A stretch of 64,000 nt of DNA. Origin: Corythucha ciliata. Taxonomy: Eukaryota; Arthropoda; Insecta; Hemiptera; Tingidae. Every line of letters begins with the position of its first letter. Position 1 is the stretch's first letter. Below are positions 22,450-33,200 of this stretch, in pieces. The stretch is taken from contig CM075942.1 in the NCBI GenBank assembly GCA_038030265.1, positions 69,196,926-69,260,925 of the forward strand. The letters are read 5' to 3'. The notes beneath the pieces were generated by a model, which worked only from the letters and a program-made list of their open reading frames with translations, searched no databases and had not been told where the DNA came from. The translations under genes and the position numbers were made by a program.

Positions 22450-22930
22450 TAAAACAAACGAAAATTTGGGCTAAACAAACGTAAAGCGTAAACAAACGAT
22501 GTTCTGTCCGAATATGTAACGAAACAAACGATTGGGGTCATGTGTGCCGTTGCGTGAAGTTAGCGGCACACATTTCGTTTTTTTAAAAATTGTATTTTGC
22601 AGGGCTAAACAAACGAAAATTTGGGCTAAACAAACAGTAAACAAACGAATTAATATTATCAGTTTTTAAGCCATAATACTTGATAAATGTTATATTTTTA
22701 GGGTTTTGGCTTTTTTCTTCTTCTACTTCTTCGTTTCCTGAGCTTTCGCCTTCTTGTGCTGAAGGCATCTTTTTTCTTTTCTGTTCTCTGTTCTGTTCAG
22801 TTCTCTGACGATGCCTTCAGCACAAGAAGGCGAAAGCTCAGGAAACGAAGAAGTAGAAGAAGAAACAAGCCAAAACCCTAAAAATATAACATTTATCAAG
22901 TAAACAAACGAATGACGCCATTTTCGTCAT
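22450..22930. mobile_element. Palindromic element with AAACAAACG repeats
   Basis: At least six copies of AAACAAACG surround a near-perfect palindrome: arms 22679-22768 and 22811-22900 match at 89 of 90 positions around a 42-bp loop. A block reading GGGCTAAACAAACGAAAAT occurs twice. Near 22540-22570 a smaller inverted pair ATGTGTGCCG/CGGCACACAT is present. Each palindrome arm starts with an ATG at the loop and encodes MPSAQEGESSGNEEVEEE, head to head. No transposase is seen, and termini and target duplication are not resolved. Confidence 0.6.
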
Positions 22931-23063
22931 GTTTAGTGATATGTGTGCCGCCAGGTTCACGTGCATGCGGCTCCAGACTATCGTGGTATGTCATTACACG
23001 AAAAAAAAAAGAAAAATATATTGGCTGCCGGTAATGTTTCTTGTTATAAATCAACAATATAAC

Positions 23064-25744
23064 CAGGGCTGGGCAGTAATTGAATTACATGTAATTGAAT
23101 TACGCAATTCAATTTCAATTAGTAATTGATAATTTGTAATGATAACAACACGTCATTGTAATTGATAATTTGTAATTAAAAGCACTTTTTCGAAGTAATT
23201 TGTAATTAACAATTACCAATTACATTTCCATCTTCAGAGCCAATATTAGTTCGAAAACTCAGCGGGTACTATTTCGCGCCTTACTTGGAGCTTTTGGAGG
23301 AGTTTTTGCATGAAATCCTCTGAAAAAAAAGAGTTTCAAAGCAATTATGACACGAGCGATATCCTCGAGCTTAGGGTTGCCAATTTGAAATTTGAGAAAA
23401 ACGGTACAAAAGTTTCAAGATCGAAACCCCAAACCAGTGGCGTAAGTAGGAATTTGTCTTGGGGGGGGGGGGAAGGTTCACACTGAAATCTCGTAAGGTT
23501 GAAAGGAGGCGGGTAATTTCACATTACATTTTAGTCATCATTCCACCCAGCCAGCACACTCTTGAATCTGGACTTCTTGCTGGCCTCATCATAGCCTCAA
23601 TCTCTCAGTTGAGGGCGATTTTTAGACTCTACCCGCATATCAGCACTTTTCTCAATTTTGGCCGAGTGTATCGTTCTTTTCAATTTCAGCCGCAGATTAG
23701 CGGTTTTGCCCCACCCCCTTCCATAGCCATACATTTGTGCATTTTCTCAACTTTAGCAGCAAAGTATCGTTTTTATCCTGTGAGCGATGTTTCTTAGTTA
23801 TCCACGTTTTCCTCAATTTCAACAGCATATTACCGATTTCTTAATCTTTGTACCAGGGGATTAGCACTTTTCTCAGTTTCAGCTGGAAATTAACGTTTTT
23901 CTTTAGTGCTTAAGCCGCAAAATAGGGGGACTTTTCACGAATTACGATTTTTTTGGTTCAACATACGCAATGAATGAGCGATTTTTCTCAGTTTACTCGG
24001 GAATTAGCTGTTTCTTCACCTATTGCCACAAATTGGCTTTTTTTTCAATTTCAGCCTGAAAAGCTGCCTTCAGAATCCGCAAATTGGCGTAAATTCAGTT
24101 TTTGGTGCAAATAAGAATTTTTCTCAATTTCAACCGCGAATTAGCGCTTTTTTTAAATTGTAGCGGCCACGTGTCGTGGCGTTTCAAACCTGTGAGTTAG
24201 CGATTTTTCTCAATTTCAGTCACAAATTGGCGTCTGGCGCAAATTCAGCTGTAAATTGGCGATTTTTTCCATTCTTAGCCGCGAATTAGCAATTTTCTCA
24301 ATTTTTAGGCTTAAAATTAACCTTTCTCTTAATTTTGACCAGGCTGATTATTTTATTTTCTAAATATTACCCGCAAATTAGCAGGTTTTTACATTATACC
24401 ACCGCATTAGCAAGTTTATAAAACTTTTATAGATATATATTATTGCTTCTTTTCAGTTATAGCCGTGAATTAGCGTATTTTTTAACATTGTACTATAGCC
24501 ATGCATGACTTTGCCATTTTTCTGATTTTATCCACAAAAATGCCTTCAGAAGGTACGAATTTAAATTATAAATGTAATTTTTTTTTTGTTTCAAACCAAA
24601 AAATGTACATCTATCCATCAATTTCTGTCAAAAAATCATCATTTTTAAATTATAAATTTCACGACTTAATTCGTGAATTATAATGATGTTTCTCAATTTT
24701 AAGCGAATTTTCGCTTTTTCTAAATTTTAGCAGCGTGGTAGCATCTCCATGCAACCCGTGCATTACCTACCGACTTTTGTCAATTTTTGACAAGAATCGG
24801 CGTTTGACTCAATTTAAGCTGCAAATTAACAATTTTTCCCATTTTTAACTGAGAATTAGCATTTTTCCCCCAATTTGAACTGAAAATTAACGTTTTTCTT
24901 AATTTTAGCTGTGCTAATTGGTGATTTTTTAAATTTTTGCCGCGAATTAGTGGTTTTGTTCATTTTGTATCCGCAAATTAACGTTTTTCCATAACTCTAT
25001 ATCTGCGAATTGCAAATTAGCGATTTTTCCCAATTTCAGCTGTGAAATAGCGTTTTGTGCTAATTTTGCGGCCATTCAGCATCCTATTCCCTTTTTCATA
25101 CGCGAATGGGCGATTTTACGCCATTTCAGTTGTAAATTTGCCATTTTTGGCCAATTTTAACCTGAAAGCGTCTTTTATTTGTCAATATTATAGCGTCTTT
25201 TGCGTTGATTTCCACAATTTATTCGTAGAATGGCCTCCATGTACCGGGAATCAGCGATTTTTTTCTTAATTTTAGTCTGGAAGTTGCATCGCGAGACTAC
25301 GAATCAGCCATTAGCGAATTAACTAAATTAGCAAACCATGGTTATCCGGGGTTCCCCGTGACAGTTCGCAGGCTGGGATGTGGGGCAAAATTAGCCAAAT
25401 TAGCAAATGGACATTTCGCAACCCTACTCATGCGACGCGTTTGGCATCTTGGGGCTATGCTGTTCCTGCTTCCTATCTCAAAGATCTGTTCTGACGTTCG
25501 ATTGTTCGCTGGACGTGGACGCACTAAAAAAATGACAGTGAACAAGAGCAAGACGCTTGCGTGTTCCATAAATCCAGCTCTTGGGTAATTGGTAATTGAA
25601 AAAGTAATTCAATTACAGTAATTGTAATTTGTAATTATTCGTGGAAGTGAAAAGTAATTGGTAATTTGTAATTAATCCGCTTTTTCGGAAGTAATTTGTA
25701 ATTTGTAATTAATTACTCAAAAAGCTGTAATTTGCCCACCCCTG
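23064..25744 (+). mobile_element. hAT-like array-bearing element, copy 2 (full length)
   Basis: The ends are CAGGGCTGGGCAGTAATTG and, inverted, CAGGGGTGGGCAAATTAC. Identical AATATAAC octamers flank it (23056-23063 and 25745-25752). GTAATT/AATTAC clusters lie under both ends. A conserved 380-bp head (23240-23620) includes an AGTGGCGTAAGTAGG plus G-run motif, and a 240-bp tail (25330-25570) precedes the right subterminal cluster. Between them (23630-25330) is an array of about 50 diverged units of about 30-37 bp, with motifs CGCGAATTAGCG and TTTTTCTCAATTT. At 2681 bp with no nested insertion, it is the reference copy. It has no transposase. Confidence 0.88.
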
Positions 25745-25767
25745 AATATAACAGTCTCTACACACTA

Positions 25768-26045
25768 GAGCAGTGGTTTTCAACCTTTTGCGGCTCGCGA
25801 CCCACTAAATTCGGTTATACTTTATTCGTGACCCATGCGCATGATATTATGTATTATGCTTCTATGAGAGAGCCTTTCAGTGACTATACACGTTACTTCG
25901 ATAGCCCAAATCCTATATATCGAAAGCCCAAACTCAACGGTGACTGCCACATTCACCATAGCAGAGAAAATTACAGCTGTCGAAAGCCCGATAAATTTGG
26001 GTTTCACTGGCGGATGTTATTTGTATGTTACTTATAAATAAATAT
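25768..26045. mobile_element. hAT-type MITE remnant (CAGTGGTTTTCAACC terminus)
   Basis: It starts CAGTGGTTTTCAACC followed by a GGCTCGCGACCC motif, a common hAT terminus. The segment 25910-26030 is about 85-90% similar to 43690-43815. The matching opposite terminus (GGCTGAAAACCACTA) is seen at the other copy (near 44396), not here, so this copy is 3'-truncated. Confidence 0.6.
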
Positions 26046-26113
26046 TAATATTAATAAATATCAGAAATTCCAATTCCAAGAATAAATATCAGAAATTCCA
26101 ATTCCATTTACAG

Positions 26114-26251
26114 GCTTCTTGCGATGGCACCGCGAACTTGGAAACCTTAGTAAAGACGAAGGAGAAGGAGTCAAACTGCGTTGCGAAGCTGAAGGAGAAC
26201 CTGGTCCTATCACCATCCGGTGGCTTCGGAATGAAGCACCAATTGATCCAG
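26114..26251 (+). CDS. Ror: Ror-like receptor tyrosine kinase, Ig-domain exon 1 of 2
   Basis: The acceptor is TTTACAG and the donor CAG|GTATGC. With the phase imposed by the next exon it reads FLRWHRELGNLSKDEGEG, then VKLRCEAEGEPGPITIRWLR and NEAPID. It holds the first half of an I-set Ig domain with its first disulfide cysteine (LRC) and the core Trp (IRW). The TIRW-x-x-N-x-AP pattern is characteristic of the Ig domain of Ror receptors, which act at the cell surface in Wnt5-type signalling (family knowledge). It ends in phase 1, matching the next exon. Confidence 0.75.
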
Positions 26252-26340
26252 GTATGCAATAACGAATTTGAAGAATCTTAGCAGCGTTTATTAACTTGAA
26301 AAATTTATTCAAATGCAAGTAATTCGAAAAAATCATACAG

Positions 26341-26529
26341 GCACAACAGGGGGGAGAAAGCGACTCTCGTTTCGCACTATGCAAATCTCAGCGACCCGCA
26401 CGAATTCACGTCTTCGAATTGGGCGCCTTGAAACACACGACTCGGGATTTTACACGTGTCAGGCAAAAAACAGCCTGGGCAAGTCAATCACTACTACTGG
26501 ATTGCTCATGGTTCGAATGACACCCTGGG
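26341..26529 (+). CDS. Ror: Ror-like receptor tyrosine kinase, Ig-domain exon 2 of 2
   Basis: The acceptor is CATACAG and the donor TGGG|GTAATT. Joined in phase 1 it reads RKRLSFRTMQISATRTNSRL, then RIGRLETHDSGFYTCQAKNS and SITTTGLLMVRMTPW. D-S-G-F-Y-T-C is the conserved tyrosine-corner/second-cysteine motif that completes the Ig fold. RLSFR, SRLRI and TGLL.V follow the Ror Ig-domain pattern closely. The intron to the previous exon is 89 bp. No stop or frame damage is seen, so the gene appears functional here. Confidence 0.78.
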
Positions 26530-26842
26530 GTAATTTTTCTTCTTTCTTCTTACTTGATAATAATTCCTACTCCTAATTATTAAGTTCCATTCATACGAGG
26601 TCCATATACGATTTTGTGAGTCTGAGTTGTACGATGAGTTTCAAGATGATTGCGTGTGTATAAATAGGGGTTACAGAAAGTTTTACGGATTGCCCTGATT
26701 TCGGGCATGTGCCCTCTCATCAGATTCTTCGGGCAGTTGTGACAGTTTAGGTTTTTGACCACTCTTTATATTCTGCCTACACTATTAACTTGTCGACGGG
26801 TTGAAGCTTATTTGTGATAAAATACTGTCACGAATGTTGCAG
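26530..26842 (+). other. Ror-like intron, nothing else seen
   Basis: This 313-bp intron lies between donor GTAATT and acceptor TGTTGCAG. It shows no recognisable repeat or gene. Confidence 0.6.
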
Positions 26843-26900
26843 GGCACGATCATCCCAAGGGTCAATCCAACTTTCCGTTGTATCCACCGCAAATCGACAG
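26843..26900 (+). CDS. Ror: Ror-like receptor, linker exon after the Ig domain
   Basis: The exon is 58 bp, with acceptor GTTGCAG and donor CAG|GTACGT. In the required phase it reads HDHPKGQSNFPLYPPQID and leaves two bases, so all three exons join without a stop. A short polar/proline linker between the Ig and Frizzled domains is expected in Ror proteins. The next exon (Frizzled domain) is not found: the downstream intron is filled with the array element and the 8.8 kb Gypsy insertion. Confidence 0.62.
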
Positions 26901-27014
26901 GTACGTCACCATTTGTTGTTATTTCCTTACTAGTTTTATTTCCTGAAATATACTATTATGCAACGAGTGAGTAAAGAAGTAAAGTTTTGCTCGTGAGTCG
27001 TAGTTAGTTAGAAG

Positions 27015-28793
27015 CAGGGCTGGGCAGTAATTGAATTACGTAATTCAATTACAATAAATTAGTAATTGGTAATTTGTAATTAATAACAACACGTCATTGT
27101 AATTGGTAATTTGTAATTAAAAGCACTTTTTCGAAGTAATTTGTTATTAACAATTACCAATTACATTTCTTCGAAAACTCAGCGGGTACTATTTCGCGCC
27201 TTACTTGGAGCTTTTGGAGGAGTTTTTGCATGAAATTCTCTGAAAAATAAGAGTTTCAAAGCAATTATGACACGAGCGATATCCTCGAGCTTAGTGTTGC
27301 CAATTTGAAATTTGAGAAAAACGGTACAAAAGTTTCAAACCCCAAACCAGTGGCGTAGGTAGGAATTTGTCCTAGGGGGGGGGGGCGATCAGATTGAAAT
27401 CTCGTGAGGGTGAGAGAAGGGGGGGGGGGTAATTTCACATTTTAGTCATCATTCCACCCAGCCAGCACACTCTCTGGACATCTTGCTGGAGTTGCTGGCC
27501 TCATCATAGCCTCAATCTCTCAGTTAAAGGCGATTTTTGGACTCTACCCGCAAATTAGTGATTTTCTCAATTTCGGCCGAGTGTATCGTTCTTCTCAATT
27601 TCAGCCACTGATTAGCGGTTTTGCCCCACCCCCGCCCATAACCATGAATTTTCGAATTTTCTCAACTTTAGTAGCAAAGTATCGTTTCTATCCCGTGAGC
27701 GATGTTTCTTAATTATCCAAGAGTTTTGGCGTTTTCCTCAATTTTTAGCAGCATAGTACCGATTTTTAATTTTTTTTTACCAGGGGATTAGCACTTTTCT
27801 CAGTTTTAGCTGGAAATTAACGTTTTTCTTAAGTGTTTTCCTCAATATTAGCCGCAAAATAGGGAGACTTTTCACGAATTAGAATTTTTTTGGTTCACCA
27901 TGCGCGATTTTTCTCAGTTTACTCGCGAATTAGCGGTTTCTTCACCTATTGCCACAAATTGGCGTTTTTTTTTCTATTTCAGCCTGAAAATTTGCCTTCA
28001 GAATCCGCAAATTGGCGTGTATTCAGTTTTTGGTGCAAATAAGAATTTTTCTCGATTTTAACCGCGAATTAGCGCTGCGAATTTTCGCTTTTTCTAAATT
28101 TTAGCAGCATGGTAGCGTTCCCATCCCGACCCTAGCGAGTTTTGTCAATTTTTGCCAAGAATTGGCGTTTGACTCAATTTAAGCTGCAAATTAGCAATTT
28201 TTTCCATTTTTAACTGAAAATTAGCAATTTTTTCCATTTTCAACTGAAAATTAGCACTTTTCCCCAATTTGAACTGAAAATTAACGTTTTTCATAATTTT
28301 AGCTGCGCTAATTGGTGATTTTTTCAATCTTTGCCGCGAATTGGTGATTTTCTTCATTTTTTTATCCGCGAATTAACGTTCTCATAACTTTATACATGCA
28401 AATTGCAAATTAACGATTTTTCCTAATTTCAGCTGTGAAATAGCGTTTTGTGCTAATTTTGCGGCCATTTAGCATCCTATTCCCTTTTTCATACGCGAAT
28501 GGGCGATTTTACGCCATTTCAGTTGTGAATTTGCCATTTTTGTCCAATTTCAACCTGAAAGCGTCTTTTATTTGTCAGTATTATAGCGTGTTTTCTCAAC
28601 TTTAACCGCGGGGTTTGCCCAAATACAACACTTTTGCGTTGATTTCCACAATTTATTCGAAGAATGGCCTCTATGTACCGCGAATCAGCGATTTTTTCCT
28701 TAATTTTAGTCTGGAAGTTGCATCGCGAGACCACGAATCAGCGCTTTTTAGCAGCTATAGCCACAAATATTTCCGATTTTTGTCTGATAGAGG
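27015..28793 (+). mobile_element. hAT-like array-bearing element, copy 3 (truncated)
   Basis: It begins CAGGGCTGGGCAGTAATTG, has the GTAATT cluster (27025-27175), the same conserved head and the array (27535-28790). Relative to copy 2 it lacks about 565 bp (junction near 28075), where one unit passes directly into a unit from further along, as expected for recombination between array units. It then ends at the 5' LTR of the Gypsy element. The right terminus and the duplicate of the left flank (GTTAGAAG) were not found beyond 37620. It lies in the intron after the Ror-like linker exon. Confidence 0.8.
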
Positions 28794-29012
28794 TGTAAAT
28801 AATGTTTTTAAAGTTTTGTTTTAGTTTTTAGGTGTCATAACTATAGTTAGTTTTAAGTTAATGAAGAAAATAAATTAAATTTAAGTCGTAACTCGAAAGA
28901 AAATTAGTAATAGCTGAGAAAGAAACTTCGCTCGCCCTCTATTGGAAAGACCCTGAATTCCTTCCTCAAATCCCATCCTTTTCACGCAAGCCCCTACCAC
29001 CACGAGCCGGGG

Positions 29013-29020
29013 TATATAAG
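29013..29020 (+). promoter_or_regulatory. TATA box in the 5' LTR
   Basis: TATATAAG in a GC-rich setting about 220 bp from the LTR start, duplicated in the 3' LTR at 36570-36577. Transcription would begin about 30 bp downstream, near 29045. Confidence 0.6.
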
Positions 29021-29684
29021 CCAAGGTAACAAGACACGACACACAGAGTTGGTCTGAGCTAGTCTTGGCGCAATTGGAGACTAGAGTCGTGCGAAACCAA
29101 CTGCCGCAAGTGACGAGTGCAAGTCGAGTACAAGCAGGGTAAGGAACCGAGCAGCCGAAAGCGAAAAAGGGTCAACGTCGCGAAACGTGCATAGTGTATT
29201 CTCCCAATCAAGAGCAAAGCCAAGTGTGGAGTCAGTCGGTTCTCAGTAGTGTCCGGGCTCGTGTATGCGCCACACCGTAAAAGTGCCTAACGCAAGTTGT
29301 CGGTCAGTGCAAGGTGGACTGTGCGCTAGAGTGTTTGTGCCGTACAAGCGACAGCCCGAAGGGAAATTCAACGCCGAGGCGCAGGCGCATTTTCCGACGC
29401 AACGGAGCACGTAGCGAACGCAGCACCCGCCCGACGCTGCACAACGATACCTAATTACGTCGAGCAACGTGCAAAGCAGCGATAACGCGCGGCTTATTGA
29501 ACCGAGCGCGACACCCCAGACTCGAGCCGCTGCGCCCTGCGGCGCCCTTACTCGCATTCGACGGCCCAGGACAACCATGTCCCGACGCGGCTTACCCGGA
29601 CGAGCTACCCGGCGCAGACATCGCCTATCGCACTCCTCGTGACGCAGTCACGCGGAATTGCCAGTTACCCCGGTCGCCGTATCG

Positions 29685-29690
29685 GTGAGT
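29685..29690 (+). promoter_or_regulatory. Candidate splice donor in the LTR
   Basis: ATCG|GTGAGT matches the metazoan donor consensus and precedes gag. Combined with an acceptor at 35116 it would produce a subgenomic message for ORF3. This is inferred from sequence only. Confidence 0.4.
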
Positions 29691-30065
29691 CACTCTCCTT
29701 TTCCCCCTCGTCCTCCTGTTCACTCGCATAACCTAAAAAATTCTTATAGCCAGCCCCGTATTTCCCCTCGCCTCCGAAGAGCGGCGAGCGAAGTTTCGAA
29801 CCTAATTTCCGGACGAAGTCCATTCGCACGTGGATATAAGAATTAGAACAGTTTTTTCTTTTATTACTATTATTCTATTGTCTTTTTTTTCTATTTTTTT
29901 TATTATTTTAGTGTTATTCGTGTTCAAGAACTCGTTCCGTGAGACAATTATTTCATTATTTTAGTGTAAAAAAAAATATAATTTTGTTCAACCATTCGAA
30001 TCGCAAATTTATCTCCATTCCTCCACCCTCCCCGATTCCTAGAGTAACAAAACGTACCACAAAAT

Positions 30066-30083
30066 TGGTGCCAGGTGTGGGGT
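30066..30083 (+). promoter_or_regulatory. Primer binding site
   Basis: TGGTGCCAGGTGTGGGGT begins four bases after the LTR end and starts with TGG, the complement of the tRNA CCA tail. I do not assign the tRNA. Confidence 0.6.
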
Positions 30084-30278
30084 TACTCTAAAAAGGAAGT
30101 CAAAGGGCAGGTTGGACGAATTGTTGATAAATGTCTGGGGTATTAGGTGGGATGTATAGCTGATAGGTGATAGGAACCGTAAACCTAGAACATACGTAGT
30201 TTAAGTATTTCATAAATTCATAGTTTTAAAAGGCATACGATCAAATTAGTCCCATAACTTTAGTAACCGTATTTCATA

Positions 30279-33200
30279 ATGGCAAACGGAAATGACGCAC
30301 TTCAAGCCTTGACGGAACTGTTCCAACGGGTCCTCCAAACGCAGAATAACGAAAATAGAGGAGTTCCTCCAAATGTCCCAGCCTCAACCCTTTTATTCCA
30401 CTCCGTAGACTCATGGGAACCGGGTAAAGACGATGGGCTTACGATTCGACAATTCTTTGCTTTAATAGAAAATGCGACTAACGGACTGTCCAATGAACAA
30501 AAGATCATATTCTTACAGAGTAAATTGAAAAAAGGGGCCCTCGATTACTTCCTAACGTTGTCTGATTTACGGGGGGGTGCTCATGCATTCGAACGCATTC
30601 GTGACGCTCTCCTGGAACGGTTTTCTGATTCGCGAACTCCCGAAGAGTCTGTCAAACTATTGTTTGAGGCCAAACAGCGGGAAGATGAAGGCCCTCGAAA
30701 ATATGCCGAACGCGTCGTGGCTCTGGCTGAAAGGACGTTGACGCCTTTAGAATCCCGTCAGGAACCCCTAGCCCAAAGAGAAGCTATTCAACAGCGTGCA
30801 TTACATGCTTTTGTTACTGGCTTAAAGAACGGGAACGCGGCAATTATGACCGCCCTGGAACCCGTAACCTTGGAAGATGCCATTCGTAGGGCGGAGAAGC
30901 TGGAGAAACAGCAAATTCAGAAGAACGATATCGAATTTCCCAATCTCTTTACCCTACAACAGACCCCCTTTACCCGAACCACGACCCAGAGCTCTCCAAA
31001 CCTTCAATGTTTTGGATGTAAGGAATATGGGCACTTGAAGAGGAATTGTCCCAAGGGCTCAAACGAGGCGCATTCTATGACCCCCCGAACCTCACAAGAT
31101 CGAAATAACGGCTCCTTTAGGCGACCTCTCAAGCCGTGCGAATACTGCCAATCACTGGAACATTTCCCAGCTTTCTGTGACCGGAAAGAACACTTGTATG
31201 CGCTCAGATGCGATTACTGTGGCATCGATGGTCATGAACGGAATGTCTGTCGGAGATATACCTCAGACGTTTCCAAACGTAAAACTGCTCCAACGGAGCG
31301 AGGGACAACCAGTCCTGTAACCGGAAGTGTCAATCACGTAAATGTTCCTCACGTTAAGACCGCGGGACCACCTCTCATTACCCTTGATATGACCACGCAA
31401 GGAAACGTTATCCAAATGATCGTGGACACGGGAGCCCAAACTTCTATTCTCCCCAATGCTATTCCGGGTGTCCCCATTGAAACATCTACGTTGATTGCAC
31501 GCTTGGCAGACGGATCCGAATTACCACTGCCAGGAAGACAGACAGTAAAAGTTTCCATACTTGGGCATGAACTAGTACACTCCTTCGCGGTACCACAAAA
31601 ACCTCACTCTTCTCTTGGTCTACTAGGATTAGACGCGTTGAAAAGGTTACCGATTTTGATTGATCCAGTACAGGGAAAAATTACCTACGTAGCACCCTGT
31701 CCGTTCAAGGAGCTAACAGTCAGATCACAGGTCTTACTGGCCGAGGTGGCAGGCTCAACAAAAGAAAAGGAAAAAGCCATTGATTTTCCCATTTCGGGTA
31801 AACCAGACGACCCCTTAATTTCGAGAGAAAAGTTCGAGTTACGACAAACCCCGAATGCGCGGAGCGATAGGCTCCATGCAGAAGTCACGGTGCATGAAGC
31901 CTTCCCCGACGCGACGCAGCAATACGCGGAATGCGGCGTAACAGAGAGTAGCGTAGCAGTAGGCCTCCTTAAAGAGGACGAACTACGACCCGCCGAAGCT
32001 TTCATGCCGTTCGAAGACGAGGAAGAATTTCCGTGTGAGGTTGAGTCACTCGAAAAAATATCGGATAAGGAAACACGAGACCAAATAATCCAAACACGCG
32101 TAGAAGCGTTACCAGATCCTCTTAAGGAAATAGTACGGGAACTTTACAAAGAATTTTCAGAACTCTGGGACCCCGTAGATGCACAAGGCTGCTCCCTAGA
32201 TGTAGCGCATACAATAAGTATTCCTAACGATACTAGTCCAATATCGGTACGTCCATATCAGGTGCCTCATGCGCTCAAACAAACCATGGAGGACCACTTG
32301 CAAGACTTGTTGGAGCGCGGAATTATCTCGCCTACGCAAAGCGCGTGGGCAGCCCCAGTGGTCCTAGTCCGTAAACGAATGCCTGACGGCGAAGACAAAA
32401 TACGATTTTGCGTTGACTACAGGCAGCTGAACGCGGTCACGACGGCAGACGCGTACCCAATGCCCCTCATACAAGACACATTGGATCAACTAGGGGGAAG
32501 TCAATATTTTTCAGTGATCGATCTGACCTCAGGTTATCACCAGATTCCCGTAGCACCAGAAGACCGTGACAAAACCGCTTTTCGCACTTTAGGCCACCAT
32601 TTTCATTTTAACAAGGTCGCGTTTGGCTTGCGGAATGCGCCTGCGACTTTCCAGCGCGCCATGGATTCGCTGCTGGGTGAACTCAAAGGGCGTACTACTC
32701 TTCTATACCTCGATGACATAATAATCCATAGTCCGGATTGGAAATCACACACTCGTGACGTTAAAGAAGTGCTCAACAAGCTTCGTGGAGCCCGGCTCCG
32801 CCTGAATGTCAAAAAGTGTCGGTTTTTTGAACGGTCTGTTAGTTACTTGGGGCATATCGTTACGCCGGAAGGGGTCCGCCTCGATCCATCTAAGATCAAG
32901 GCTGTCCAATGCTTCCCTACCCCCCGGAACATAAGAGACGTTAAATCGTTTCTAGGACTTTCAGGTTTCTATCGTAGGTTCATCCCAAGTTATGCCCAAA
33001 AAGCGAAACCTCTGACTCAATTGACAAAGAAAAACACTCCCTTTGAATGGAAGGCCGACCAGCAGGCGGCGTTAGAAGACTTAAAAGAGGCCTTGACCTC
33101 GGAGCCAATACTGATCTATCCCGATTTCAACAAATCCTTTATTTTGTCGACCGATGCTTCTTGCAATGCTATCGGTGCGGTATTGGCCCAAGAAGAAAAC

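Larger units (their letters stand above)
28794..30061 (+). repeat. 5' LTR of the intact Gypsy element
   Basis: 1268 bp, from TGTAAATAATG to GTACCACA. A TATATAAG box is at 29013-29020. Most of the LTR (about 1 kb) lies downstream of it, so R/U5 is unusually long. A strong splice donor GTGAGT is at 29685-29690. Open frames on both strands occur identically in both LTRs and have no recognisable product. Confidence 0.95.

Noticed and set aside
23630..25330. Possible CRISPR array
   Set aside because: The units are not identical repeats with unique spacers; all positions drift. It is a eukaryotic transposon-borne array.
29243..29578. 111-codon minus-strand frame (and plus-strand frames 29497-29846)
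   Set aside because: They lie wholly in the LTR, occur identically in the other LTR (36800-37403), are low in typical coding signal and show no recognisable domain.
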